Below the pieces are notes generated by a model, which saw only the letters and a list, made by a program, of their open reading frames with translations, searched no databases and had not been told where the DNA came from. Positions 43,201 through 53,526 of a stretch of 64,000 nt of DNA are shown here, piece after piece (the first letter of the stretch is position 1; each line of letters opens with the position of its first letter). A program made the translations under genes and the position numbers. Where the stretch lies: contig NC_089186.1 in the NCBI RefSeq assembly GCF_947507565.1, forward strand, positions 186,001-250,000, read 5' to 3'. This DNA comes from Oscarella lobularis. Lineage: Eukaryota > Porifera > Homoscleromorpha > Homosclerophorida > Oscarellidae.

Positions 43201-43546
43201 AGACGATGATAGTGGAAGTGCTCGCGGATCGCGCGCCGTCGGTACGGCGTTTTTCAGGGCTCCTGAAATACTTCGCGGGGAAGAGTACGGCGTTGCCGTC
43301 GACGTCTACAGCTACGGTATAACGCTGTGGGAAATTATGACGGCAAAGTATCCGTACGTCGAGAAATATGAGAAGGGGTTATTGGGTCAAGAAATCATCG
43401 ATAAAATTGCTCACAGTGACTTACGACCAGAATTTCCGGATGACTGTGGACAGAATTTGAAAAAATTGGCGATATGGTGTTGGAATGGAAACCCGTGTGA
43501 GAGGCCAACGTTTGAAGAAATCGTTCCAGTGCTGAAAGGACTCTAA
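40219..43546 (+). pseudogene. Kelch-EGF-TM-TKL receptor kinase 6, single-base frameshift
   Basis: Two abutting open frames (40219-41886 and 41897-43546) together align with the full length of the other receptor kinases: signal peptide (MHLVVLRLALFFTTLF), kelch-like region, cysteine-rich/EGF (from about 42285), TM (about 42560) and kinase (from about 42745; IGKGSFGDVW, VAVKVLK, HRDLKCDN, DLG, RAPEI). The break is one extra T at about 41876: paralogues read GTATGGAATAA where this copy reads GTTATGGAATAA, giving a TAA stop in the ectodomain. All other motifs are preserved, so either inactivation is very recent or this is an assembly error. If real, the product would be a truncated secreted kelch domain. 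Confidence 0.85.
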
Positions 43547-43849
43547 TCGTCAATGGATGCGGTAAGGAATTGCAACAAGGCACTAATAGAAGTGTTACAC
43601 CGTCTAGTAGTTCTGCTGTGGCTATGTTGTTGTCGTTTCGTTTGTCTGTTCGCCTTAATTAAACCATCTGCATGTGGTAGGTTAGACGATCGTGACTAAG
43701 GACACTTTGCTGAATGGAAATTCTCCGAATCTACCAGTAGATTTTAGAATAGTTTTGTCGTGACTCGTTCATTAGCATGGAAATGAATGAGAAAAAAAGA
43801 GTGACTGTTGAATTGCAAACTCCGCATATTGTACTTCAATAAACCTATA
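43547..43849 (+). other. 3' UTR of receptor kinase 6 with polyadenylation signal
   Basis: ACTTCAATAAACC at about 43838 holds AATAAA. The segment CATGGAAATGAATGAGAAAAAAAGAGTG (about 43777) recurs at 58650, showing that 3' flank plus repeat were copied together to the 58.7-kb locus. Confidence 0.55.
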
Positions 43850-44758
43850 TTACCTCATATATCCATTGAGAAATGGTCTAAAGCACGTGGCGGCTGCTAG
43901 CTAATGTTCGAGGGAAAGGAGCTACAACCTTCTAGCCTCTAGAACGCCCTACCTACTAGCAGCCGCCGACTAAACCTTAGTGCAAGGGAACAAGGACCCA
44001 TGAATACTAGCGTAGTTATGCAAAGAGCACGGAATTGCCGTCACTAAACTACGACCGAATGTTGTCCCCACTACACTCTCTGCTGCGTACATACACAATT
44101 CACACGTCTATTTTATGAGAGTTTCATGCGTTGCTGTGCCACCAGCCCCCGCTCGAGCCCCAACCCGCCCTCAATTACACGTTCAGAAATTATAGCCCTA
44201 GGTTTTAGATTCGGTCATGAAATCGGTCTCTATGCCCAAAGCGCGGGCAGTGGCACAGCATTGCAATTGATCTCTATCTACGCTGCAGAAAGCCTGACCC
44301 CTAAGTGCACGCCTACACCAGGTGAGGCCCCCAAGAGGGAACGTGACGAACCTTATTCATCCATTGAACTGCGAGACAATCGACGATGGAGAATTTTCAG
44401 CCAGCTAGCCCTGCAAAACAGAGCGGGTTGGCTAATGTGCTCAGGCTATTACTATGAAATGGACGTACTGAACCCTTTTCGGTACTTCGAAGCCTTCTTC
44501 GGTCTTACCTCTAATATTTTTCGCTTTCCCACGCTGCAAAAAGCCACTCGATTGAAGCGAAACTGCAATTTCTGATGACGTGCCAAAGGAGAGGCAAATT
44601 CCGGCAATTTCCGTCTCCATGCCGTTGCTCATTCTTTCCTAGTGGCTGGGTTGGGCCGTTCTGAGGTGTCCGTGCCACTAGTCCACCCAGCTTTGGCGTA
44701 CAGGCGAGAGAAGACCGTCTTTTGGTAGATTTTTGTGCGCATGTGCACTCGTCTTACA
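43850..44758. repeat. Intergenic repeat R, copy 7
   Basis: Full copy. Its tail (GGTAGATTTTTGTGCGCATG) continues to the edge of the DNA transposon, which is inserted at 44762. Copy 8 has the same tail without the transposon. Confidence 0.8.
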
Positions 44759-44761
44759 ATA

Positions 44762-44813
44762 GAGGGGTTGCATGTGACGTCATGATCCACGTGACGTTGA
44801 CCGTGGTGGGCAA
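44762..44813 (+). repeat. Left terminal inverted repeat of the transposon
   Basis: GAGGGGTTGCA start, TGACGTCA palindrome at 44775-44782, CACGTGA, then GACCGTGGTGGGCAA. Matches the reverse complement of 49107-49160 apart from short indels. Confidence 0.88.
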
Positions 44814-45106
44814 ACTGGTGGGCGCGCCTGCGGGCAGCTGGGTGTATCGATGAAAATCCACCCTATCCGTCGGGGACCGGGTACTCATCACTTAGAAACG
44901 GTCTTTATAGGGCTTTTAGTACTGCCAATTTCGCTCAACATCCGCAAGTATCGGAGCGGCGAGCTAATTTGGGGGGCGTGACTCGTTGACGATGAGGCTC
45001 TAATTTATGCTGACTCGGTGCTTACTTTGTTGACTTTAGAGGGAGAAGGGTGTGCCTATCGCGTGTAGCTATTCCATTCTGTCACTGAATTTCGCATTAA
45101 ACGTAT

Positions 45107-47365
45107 ATGCTGCGTTTTCTGGGCACACTTAGCGCGCGTGTAATGGAACGACTTTCGAAACGTGTCTCCGGTCTTTCTCGCGAGTCACAGGCGAGATATA
45201 GGGCGAAAGTCACTGCTGCTGGCTTGCTCGTTGATCCGTACGAGATTGATGAATGGACGGCGTCTCCTGATGAGATTCCTGACGTGAAATCGAGCGATAT
45301 GATAATCTACATGATATCAACACCGAGTCCTTACACAAGACAGGAAATAAAGGTTCGGGTAATGCATTGACTTACGGCCATGACTGCAGTACTTCATTAG
45401 GCCTGGAAAGGAATGCTTAGTGGAGACAGTTTCGTATCTGCTGGCTGGGTGCACAATCTGCAATTGCACAAGTTTCTTGATTCTTCTGGAGAAAAGAAAT
45501 TCGTTATCATGGGAAAGGTGAGTTGCAGGTACACTCTATCATACAAATCTGTTAACATGCATCAAGGTGAGGCATTCACAAAGATCAGATGCAGATCACC
45601 TTCTTCCGTGGGCAATTTTTGCGCGTGACGGAGAAGTTCTTTCTACGCATTGCACCTGCATGGCAGGGTATTTCTTGCATATTGATGACGTGCTTACTTA
45701 TTGATGACGTGCTTACTTCACTGACAATAGACTGGGAGAAGCATGCTCTCATATAGCGGCAATCCTCTCCTGCGCTGTCAATGCTGCTGATGCGCGACGA
45801 AATTGCGGCGACGACTCCTGCACGTCCCAGTCATGCGTTTGGTTGCCGCCACGCCGCAACGTGAGTTCGATTGTTGTACGTGACTGTCCTTACACTTGAA
45901 TTTTAGGTCAAGCCTGCATTTGTTCGCGACATCTGCTTCAGCAACCCAAAGCGGAAGAAGAGTGGCGAACCTGCCAGTACACAGGTTGCTGGGAAGGAAA
46001 TTCTTCCTCTGAGAGCTACTGCACGCCTATCTAGGTTGAGGGGAAAGTTATTAGTCCTCCCAGTGAAGACCAGCTGAAAGCGTTTTACGACGGGATAAGC
46101 GGGGCCAAGCAAAAGCCAGCTATTCTGCTGGTCACTCCTGGGTACGCCAAGGACTTCGTCCCTAAGGCCAGCAATCCGTCATTTCCCAAGCCCATTACGG
46201 ATCTGTACGATCCTGAAGCATTGGAACTTTCTTACTGCAGCCTGCTAACAAAATGTGAACAAATGAAAAGCAGTATTACAGTAAGGGCAACGCGAACACT
46301 ACCTAAGCTATCAGCTGTAACAATTTTTTTGAGGTTTCCGCCGACCAGGCGTTAAAGATCGAGGCGGAGACACGAAATCAGGCGTCCAGCAAACTGTGGT
46401 CTGCTCACAGAGCTGGAAGAATAACGGCGTCAAATTTCAAGGATGCGGCACACACCAAGCGCGATATGCCGTCTGTTAGTCTAATAAAGAGACTGTGCTA
46501 TCCACGCGCTTTCTCAACAGAGGCTACTAGGTAAAGGTCAGTAACACATAAAAGGGAATTTCTGATTACTTTTGCAAAGGTGGGGTCAAGAGAATGAAGA
46601 AACGGCACGACAAGCCTACTTTGCTGCGGCTACACACAAGCACGAAGGTCTCACCATTCATCTTGCTGGCCTCTTCCTTGATCCGGAATGCTCATTCATT
46701 GGTGCATCTCCGGATGCATTGGTTTGTTGCGAGTGCTGCGGTCAAGGCACGGTCGAATTGAAGTGCCCGTTCACTGTGCGAGACAGCCCCCTGCGCAGCA
46801 CTGCCAATCTTTGCCTGACGGAAACTGACGGGAAGTGGATGCTTCAGAGAGATCACGCCTACTATTACCAGGTGGGCATTGGGCAGAGGGGACTTCCGAC
46901 GGGAGATCACGCGTACTATTACCAGGTACAAATGCAAATTCATGTCTGTCGCGTGTCATACTGCGACTTTGTGGTGTGGACCCCACAAGAAATGGCCGTC
47001 GAGCGTATTCATCCGGATCCTGAATTCATGCGAGAGAAATTGGAGAACGTCAGTCACTTTTTACCTACGGGCTTTTGCCGGAGATTGTCGGGAAATGGTA
47101 CACGCGGAGGCCAGTGGTGAGCACCGACAATATCGTACCTGTTCCGGTCGTCAGTCGTGACGACGTGCAAGTAATCGACGCTACTGATACGAGTGATTCT
47201 GCTTCCTGGTGCTACTGCGGCGAGCCAAGCAAGGGCCTGATGATCTTCTGCGAAAGCAAAAAATGCAGAATTAAATGGTTTCACTGCGACTGCCTAAGAA
47301 TGCAGTCGGTGCCAAAGGGCAAATGGTACTGTCCCTCTTGCAGAAAAGTAGACAATGCTAAATGA
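45107..47365 (+). CDS. SWIM zinc finger - YqaJ nuclease - PHD finger protein of the transposon
   Basis: Eight exons with matching phases: 45107-45352, 45401-45517, 45567-45667, 45731-45860, 45907-45984, 46035-46280, 46334-46530 and 46580-47365. Introns are about 46-63 nt. Exons 3-4 encode a SWIM zinc finger (HCTCMAG joined to LGEACSHIAA, giving CxC and CxH). Exon 8 starts the lambda-exonuclease-like YqaJ domain (WGQENEETARQAYF, GASPDALV with the metal-binding Asp, VELKCP with the E-x-K pair) and ends in a PHD finger (WCYCGEPSKG...HCDC...WYCPSCRK). The frame changes between YqaJ and PHD near a T5 run at about 47059. One more T would join them, so either this copy is mutated or the base is missing in assembly. 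Inside the nuclease, HAYYYQV is duplicated in tandem (about 46855-46925). Role in known elements: accessory nuclease of transposition. Confidence 0.8.
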
Positions 47366-47405
47366 GTAGTTCAATTAATGGTAGTAGTGGGGGTGAATAT
47401 GACGT

Positions 47406-49041
47406 CTATTCTCCACTGACAACGGACGGACACAGGTTAACACAAGCACAACATACCCTAATCAATTTATCTAGAGTTGAGTTACCGCTACTGCTGTTGG
47501 AGATGAAGGAGATTGGCATGACGCTCTGTAGGATCGTGTACTTCTGTTTCAGGACGCCTATGAGTCGCTCAACATGGATCCTTACCAGCGATAACTCTCG
47601 ACTCCAGTCGACATCAATCTTCTCGAGCTGTTTCCTGCCTCTGGTAAATGTTGGCATCTTAATTTCGCTCATGGTAAGTCGAGCGTAGGCATGACAGGTA
47701 AATCCACGATCTGCTAGAATTACGTCGCCTGTGACATAAGACAGTCATAACCATAACACAGTCACGCAGAGGTATTGACCTACCCGGTAGCAGTAGATGC
47801 GTTAGGCCCGAACTTTCCAGTATGTCTTTGTCAGACATACGACCACCAGCTGCATGGGAAAGAAACGAAATGGTTCCTTGAGGTGATATGCCAATCAGAA
47901 ATTTGATTGTCGAATGATGTTTGTAATTGCTCCAGACTTGGGCTCTCGCAAGCAGGTCGGACGGTCGTTCTATGAATATCTCGGTGCAATCGACTATTAC
48001 ACAGCAGGACTTGAAGAATTTGCGGAAGGACGTGGGCATTGTCAGACGAAGCGTCTCTCTGTCGGGCCAGCAAATCAGGTGAGCACATTTGATGTGCATC
48101 ACATCCAGAACTTGGTGAAAATGCCGAGATACCGTACTTTTATGTACGCCATACCGATCGCCTATGTCTTCGTCCGTTAGATTCAGACGGATCTTTAAGA
48201 AGAACATGACGAAAATGTCCTTCTTTGTTAGTTTGTTCCCTTCAGGAAGGGCATCTTCAACCAGCTGGAACAACGAGTAAAAAACAGGCCATTCATGAAT
48301 ACCTACGAGTGAGTACACACTGAGTGAGTAATGTAACAGTAATGAAATTTGAATACCTGTGTAGAACTTCAATTTAGAATTGTTATTCTTCAAGAAGTCG
48401 AACGAGATAGAAATTTGACCAATTGCCTCCCTCAAACCGTCTCGTTCGTCGGTCATTCGCTGCAACTCGCTTTCCAGCCCCTTGATGGCAGTGAAAGACA
48501 TGTCTGTTTGACAAGAAGAGGCCATGCAAGTATCATCATTCGCTTCGTCGATAAGGCTTTCGTCCACAGTCATATCGATTGTGCAAGCAACGGATTCCTC
48601 ACTCTCAGCAGCAGACAATAGCCCCCTCCTTCTTTCGTGACGTTCGTATCTGCCAATTGACGTCTTCGTCGACACAGCTGAAAATGAGTACCCCATCCGC
48701 ACGCTGGGAACCCAATCAGGGTTTGTTGCATCCTGTAGCGGTGAAGGTGAGCCTGTAGCAAGACGCGGCGATTAATTAAATTTTAGGTAAAAAACCATTC
48801 TCGTACCGCTAATGAAGTGAGCCGAGCAAACTCTTGAATCGGCAGAGGGAGCCCAGTCTTTCCTCCTGATTGCCGCTATCCATTTTTCGCGTCGTCGAAC
48901 GCGTAAATCGTCTGTTGTCTGGCAGGAACGACGCACAGAATTCGTGGAAGAAGGGATACGGAAAAAGCGAATTCCACTGCCGCTTTCCGATCGATTCGCG
49001 CATCCGATTACGCAGCACGTTTGAACCATATCTACGTACAA
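47406..49041 (-). CDS. THAP-DDE transposase (ISL2EU/Harbinger-like)
   Basis: Exons 49041-48807, 48752-48357, 48302-47784 and 47728-47406 join cleanly. All three introns (54-55 nt) are in phase 1. Exon 1 is a THAP zinc finger: CCVIGC, the WIAAIRRKDW helix, and CSAHF. It is followed by an acidic region and coiled coil, a helix-turn-helix (DIGDRYGVHKSTVSRHF), and a DDE_Tnp_4 catalytic core. The catalytic triad is visible: D in CCVIVDCTEIF, D in ILADRGF, E in RIHVERLIG. All are intact, so the protein could be active. The start may be the Met at 49041 or the one four codons later. The THAP finger would bind the TIRs, and the core cuts and joins DNA at TA targets. It is convergent with the YqaJ gene, about 40 bp apart. 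Confidence 0.88.
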
Positions 49042-49106
49042 CGACGGTAAATCGGTGAAAAAACCCTAAATAACCCAATGCGGAACAGCTGTCCCACCTT
49101 GTAGGC

Positions 49107-49160
49107 TTGCCCACCACGGTCGATGATCACGTGCGCTGTGACGTCACCGTGCAACCCCTC
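49107..49160 (-). repeat. Right terminal inverted repeat of the transposon
   Basis: Read on the minus strand it begins GAGGGGTTGCA, holds TGACGTCA (49139-49146) and CACGTGA, and ends GACCGTGGTGGGCAA. The transposase start codon lies only about 65 bp inside, so the TIR probably also acts as its promoter. Confidence 0.88.
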
Positions 49161-49162
49161 TA

Positions 49163-49460
49163 TACTAAAAGTCTTGCCACCGCTAATTAAATATTTCCAG
49201 GCGAACTAGGCAGCCACAAGCAATAAAAAAACTACATAACAAAAACTTAAGAAAGCACACAGCAACTTCACATTTAAAAGGTTAATTAATGAAAACAGCG
49301 AGGCCTCTCTAAAACGTTTGACAGAAAGATCTGCGGTGCTCAGCACAGACACATTAGTACTAACTCATACCTCCTAAACGCGGATAAATAACATAAAAAA
49401 GACTACTCACGAAAGAGGTAACGTTTGCCCAAATACTTCTAACAAAAAAGGAGCAAAAGC
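49163..49460. other. Intergenic, downstream of the coiled-coil kinase
   Basis: AT-rich, no gene supported. Contains GGTTAATTAATG at about 49280 and lies between the transposon edge and the kinase stop codon. Confidence 0.5.
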
Positions 49461-50881
49461 TTACTTATGAACCGGCAAGATATGACGCTGTAGCCACGGC
49501 GCCTCCACAAGACTCAAATGACTTTCTCCATGCAGCTTACCCTTTACCATTCTCTTTGGATTACACTGATCGTATTCGTCGGAATTCTTGACTCGTTCCA
49601 ATTGAGCCAAGCACTCTTGCGCACCTGGCCTCCTGCTTGGATCAACGCTTATCATTTGACGGCACATTTGCTTCACAGCCGGATAACTGACGCGGGAACA
49701 TTGCCCAAATCGATCGACAGATACCGGTTGCTCCCCGATCATCAACTCAACGAGAGTGACGCCGAGGCTGTACACGTCAGCCATCTTCGTATTAGGAATC
49801 CTACCTTTCTCGGGGTCTCGTTCGGGAGCTAAATATTCAGGACTCAACGCCCCGGCTGAGAGAGACACTTCGACAAAGCGAGCCGCGCCCAAGTCGCATA
49901 TCTTGGGCTCCATTAGCGCCGTCACGACGACATTTGAAGAGCGAATGTCCCCGTGCAAAACTCCCTTTGAACCGAGTAGATGGAGATAAGTGATACCGGC
50001 CGTTGTCCCCAACGCCAGATCAATCTGCTCTCGCAAAGTGAGAGGCAGTCCTGAACGATGAGCGGCCCTAATGACGTCGGAAAGCGAGCCTTCGAGAAGT
50101 TCGGTGATTATTCGAAGAGGAACGTTGTTTTCCGTCGTGACGCCGCATAAGGAGACGATGTTGGGATGGCGAGCTCGAGTACAGACGGAGATCTCTTGTT
50201 GAAAAAGACGAAGATAGTAGTCGGATTCCAGGCACGCATAGAACATCTTTACAGCCACGGGACAGCCACGCCAATAGCCCACTTTCACCTCTAAATAATT
50301 TTTTAAATTAATAATTAGTTTTGAATTGGCTATACTTCACCTCCGAAAGAACCTCCTCCAAGCTTAATTCCCGTCATTGTGACGTCTGCAATGGGAATGT
50401 GCAAAAGATCGTTTTGTTCTCTTGCTATTTTCAGCTGCTTCTCTTTCTCTTCCATCTCTTCAGTAATATCTCTCAATTCAGAAATCAATTTCTCTGGCAA
50501 TCACGATTGAATAAGCAAAATTAATGTCAATATAACAACATACCGTGCTCAATTCGTGCGTTTTCAATTTGTACGTCTTTGGCTTCACCCGCGGCCTTCA
50601 ATTGCACTTAGGGTTAGACAAGGTTACGCAGGAGAGCAATATCAAATCAAAGATTATTACCCCGATCCCTTTCCGAAGCAGTCAACCTTTGTTTGTATAC
50701 GTCTGTCGTGAAATGCATCTATCACTACCACATGTTTGTTGAAGTCGAAATGTCTCACCAATCGCTTGAGCTTGATTCTCAATCTCTTTGTTTTTCGCTT
50801 GAACATCGATTAACAATGCCTCTAATTCTTCTTTTTTTGAGCCAAAGCAAGAGCCGTTTCTTCTGAACGGCGACTCAGATC
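49461..50881 (-). CDS. Coiled-coil TKL-type kinase with HGD catalytic loop (5' end incomplete)
   Basis: Exons 50881-50759 (uncertain), 50606-50544, 50493-50341 and 50290-49461 all join in phase 1. The first three encode a coiled coil (QLKAAGEAKDVQIENARIE, EMEEKEKQLKIAREQ), which runs into a TKL kinase beginning at LGGGSFGEV. The lysine is VAVKMF. The catalytic loop reads VLHGDIRSSN, with HGD replacing HRD, and the magnesium loop is DLG. SPEYLAPE provides the activation-segment end. HGD kinases can be active, so it may be a weak kinase or a scaffold. It is not part of the receptor array: no signal peptide or TM is seen. In the first exon an A7 run (about 50830) separates two frames; the heptad-like frame upstream needs one more A. 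The true N-terminus was not found. Confidence 0.72.
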
Positions 50882-50960
50882 CTATTATTAATTATTCTCC
50901 TCAGAATAAAAAAATCAATTTTATCGGTTTCTGTTGTAAAAATCGACATTAATTAAATAA

Positions 50961-52530
50961 TTAATGTCCATCTTTGATTTTTTGTGTGCAAATGCGCGGC
51001 AAGGCTGCTATCAATACAGAGCCATACGCGATGTATCCTACCGTGAAATCCTTCTTGAAACTGCTTTTGGAGAGAGCGAACGTCGAAACTCCTGCCAAAG
51101 TTTGCCAATGACCCAACAGAACGGCACCCTTTGCTACAGCAAGTGAACACTGCCGAGGAACAATAACCTGAACGCCGCCTGCTTCTTCAAACTCGCGTCG
51201 AAGAAACAATTGAAGCAGACGACACTCAGCAAAGCCGCCGACGAGAATGAGACAGTCAATTGAGTCAAACATAGCAAAGACTCTCTTCAGATGATCGGAA
51301 ATGTTAGTCAATACCGGATCAAATAATTTTGCTACTTCCGGATGATTCAAAATTAGTGCGCCGCGAAAGTACTTCGATATTGCGTAGACCCAATCGCCAG
51401 GATACGTCGCTCGATACTCGTCAATGACGTCTTTACCAAATATCTGCTCGAGAAGTTTGACGTAGTTCTTGTTGACGTACGTGCCACCCCGCGCGCCGTC
51501 TACGGAGCAGTACAACTCTTTCATCAGTCCACAACCGAAAACTTCGTAAACGGCTACGTCGGTCGTCTCGCCGCCGAGATCGGCGAGTAAGTAGCGTTTT
51601 CGAGCTTGAAAAACGCTGCTCACGAATCGATCAGCGTCATTGGCGTTCTCATGATACTGGAGTGATTCGCAGTAGAGCGACGCCGATTCCGGTTCCAAAG
51701 CAATTTGCACGTTGTCGGGTTCCGCTTCAGAAGCAAGACCTGCCTATTGATTATAATGTATAAAATGTAGTAACTAAGTAATAGACTTTGACGCGCTTAC
51801 CTCGTATGCGGCTTCTCTCATCATTTGCCTGGCGACGTCGCTCCACATAGCGGGTACTGCGATTACCCATTTCACGTCGTCTTGCGTCAAATCGGTCGTT
51901 GAAAACAAATTGTACTCTTCAATGGCTTTGTCGCGAAAGTAGCGAAAAACGTGAGCGAAGACAGTCCCAACAGGGAATAGTCGTCCGTTATCCGCCGCAA
52001 TCTTAGTCCCTCGCGAAAGATCCCAAGCAAGCAAAAATTATTAATTAATCGAATCTACAGTAACTGGGAAAACGTGACTCCACCAATTTGGATAAATTCA
52101 TCTTGAATCGTTCAAAGAAGGGGTACCAGTACCACTTCTTCCTGAATCGTTCAAAGAAGTACCACTTCTTCTGCTCGTCTTCCTCCAAATCTTTGTAATG
52201 CGTCAGCGCATCTTGCCCGAACGAATGAAACGTTCCGTCGGGTCGGAGCAGAAGAACGGTGGGGATTTTCGTCTCTACGCCGCATACCCCCCAGCGAAAC
52301 GGGTCTTCGGCGCGCAATGCGTAGATGGCGAATATGTCGCGCGAAGATGACATTGCGTAGCCGCTGAACGCCGTTCCGATGTCTATGGCGACGACGTATC
52401 CCTTTCGCTCGATCGACGAACGATGACGCTCGAGAATCGATTCGCTACCTTCGCCGGAAACGCCACGAGCACGAGAACGCTGCCGTCTTTCAGCCGCTGC
52501 TGTCAACGAAGCTGCTGTCAATGAACTCAT
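50961..52530 (-). pseudogene. Decayed HSPA12-like gene
   Basis: Three HSPA12-type exons are recognisable (52530-about 52085, about 52026-51801, 51743-50961). Phosphate-1 DIGTAFSG is kept. Phosphate-2 is changed to DLGGETTD. Three faults point to decay. The acceptor before exon 2 reads TTGG where the intact paralogue has GTAG, and no in-frame AG lies nearby. Exon 1 carries a tandem repeat that doubles the KKW..FFERF segment. Exon 3 has lost roughly 45-50 residues between the KFE-type segment and the RG.L.L..P strand, and it ends in an unrelated tail after LLGH. Alternative splicing could still yield a protein, so pseudogene status is likely but not proven. Confidence 0.7.
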
Positions 52531-52992
52531 CGTCGTCTTCTCCCCACGAAATCCGGGATACCTAAGAAGGGTAGCCTAGGAGACGCGATCGTTTTGACTC
52601 ATTTATCCACGGATCTATTTATCCAACGTCAATTTTCCCACCACGAAATCCATGACCAATCACACAAGAGTTCAAAATTCTCCTACTTGGCCAAAAACTC
52701 CTATCACGCGGTATACGCAGTGACACAGAATTTGCTGCTGCTCTAGTAGACCAGTACGTAAAAACAACGGATAGGCTGTAGCCTCCCATGAAAATAAATG
52801 TAGGTTGTAGTGTCGGCTTGTAGCGTTTTTTTTTTTTTTGTTTTTTATTTATTTATTGCACAAATAAAAGGAAAAGAAGAAAAGACGACGAACAAAGTAC
52901 GAAATCATATCATTTTTTTCTGCTTCTTTCATGAGGACGTGATTCAAAAGGTAGTGGCAATGTTTAGTCGTTGCTCCTTTGCATTATTTTTC
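52531..52992. other. Intergenic; probable 3' end of deaminase 1 with AATAAA and A-tract
   Basis: On the minus strand, TGCAATAAATAAATAAAAAAC (about 52857) followed by a run of A (T-run on plus, about 52828-52841) lies about 140 bp after the deaminase stop, a likely poly(A) site or an A-rich insertion. The right part of the opposite end holds the promoter of the decayed HSPA12 copy. No gene. Confidence 0.45.
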
Positions 52993-53526
52993 TCAAGGAG
53001 GTAAAATTTGAGGATGGCTGACTCGGGGTTTGCGATATTTAATTCTTTCTGCTCTTATCCCGTTATCATTCAACATTTTGATATTTTCTTTCATTTCATT
53101 TAGCAATTCGGGATCTTTTTCATCTCCGTAAGTTGTGTACAGAACAAAGACTGGAGTTTCTGGAAACGTTTTTAGTTTTTCCAGAATATAACTCGCACAG
53201 TCTCTGCACGGAATTATCCAAGTGTACAAAAGAATGAACTTAAAGTTGGAGTTCATTCCTTTGCAATTCTCAAAAGTACAAGAATTCAGAAGTTGGCGCT
53301 CAGCGTGAATTCTTGTATCGCTTTCAGTTGTCGTTTTCTTGGGAGTTTTGTATGTCCAGAGCTTGTTGTTGTTCCAGCAAGTGCGTAGATTTTTGAAATT
53401 GTCCGGTGCAAATAGCACAAAAGCAAACTGACTTCCTTCGCGGTCATTTTTCGATTTGTTTTGAAATTCTTTTATAATGGTTGGAAGATCATCAATGATT
53501 CCGTTTAGAACTAAAAAGAATTGCAT
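52993..53526 (-). CDS. Cytidine-deaminase-like protein 1 (AID/APOBEC-superfamily-like)
   Basis: 177 residues. The zinc-deaminase signature is clear: IHAERQLLNS (HAE: zinc-ligand His and proton-shuttle Glu) and, about 40 residues later, WIIPCRDCASYI (PCxxC: two zinc-ligand Cys). A beta strand/helix pattern (FVLYTT, then MLNDNGI) completes the fold. Which metazoan deaminase clade it belongs to cannot be decided by eye; a secreted or immune AID/APOBEC-like clade is one option. An upstream open stretch from Met 53644 (MLHFYLALYLPSAINIPAFG) looks like a signal peptide but is in another frame, so the N-terminus is unresolved. It is paired with an HSPA12-like gene upstream on the same strand, as in the second block. 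Substrate unknown. Confidence 0.68.
   Translation of the reverse strand: MQFFLVLNGIIDDLPTIIKEFQNKSKNDREGSQFAFVLFAPDNFKNLRTCWNNNKLWTYKTPKKTTTESDTRIHAERQLLNSCTFENCKGMNSNFKFILLYTWIIPCRDCASYILEKLKTFPETPVFVLYTTYGDEKDPELLNEMKENIKMLNDNGIRAERIKYRKPRVSHPQILPP

Larger units (their letters stand above)
44762..49160. mobile_element. 4.4-kb ISL2EU/Harbinger-like DNA transposon, TIRs and TA target duplication
   Basis: Bounded by inverted repeats of about 52-54 bp: 44762-44813 and 49107-49160, both starting GAGGGGTTGCA and ending GACCGTGGTGGGCAA. TA dinucleotides flank both ends (44760-44761, 49161-49162). Inside lie two convergent genes: a SWIM-YqaJ-PHD protein on plus and a THAP-DDE transposase on minus. 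ISL2EU elements are known to pair a DDE transposase with a YqaJ nuclease and to duplicate TA, which fits. The element sits at the end of intergenic repeat copy 7. The transposase is intact. The accessory gene has one probable frameshift. Confidence 0.88.
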
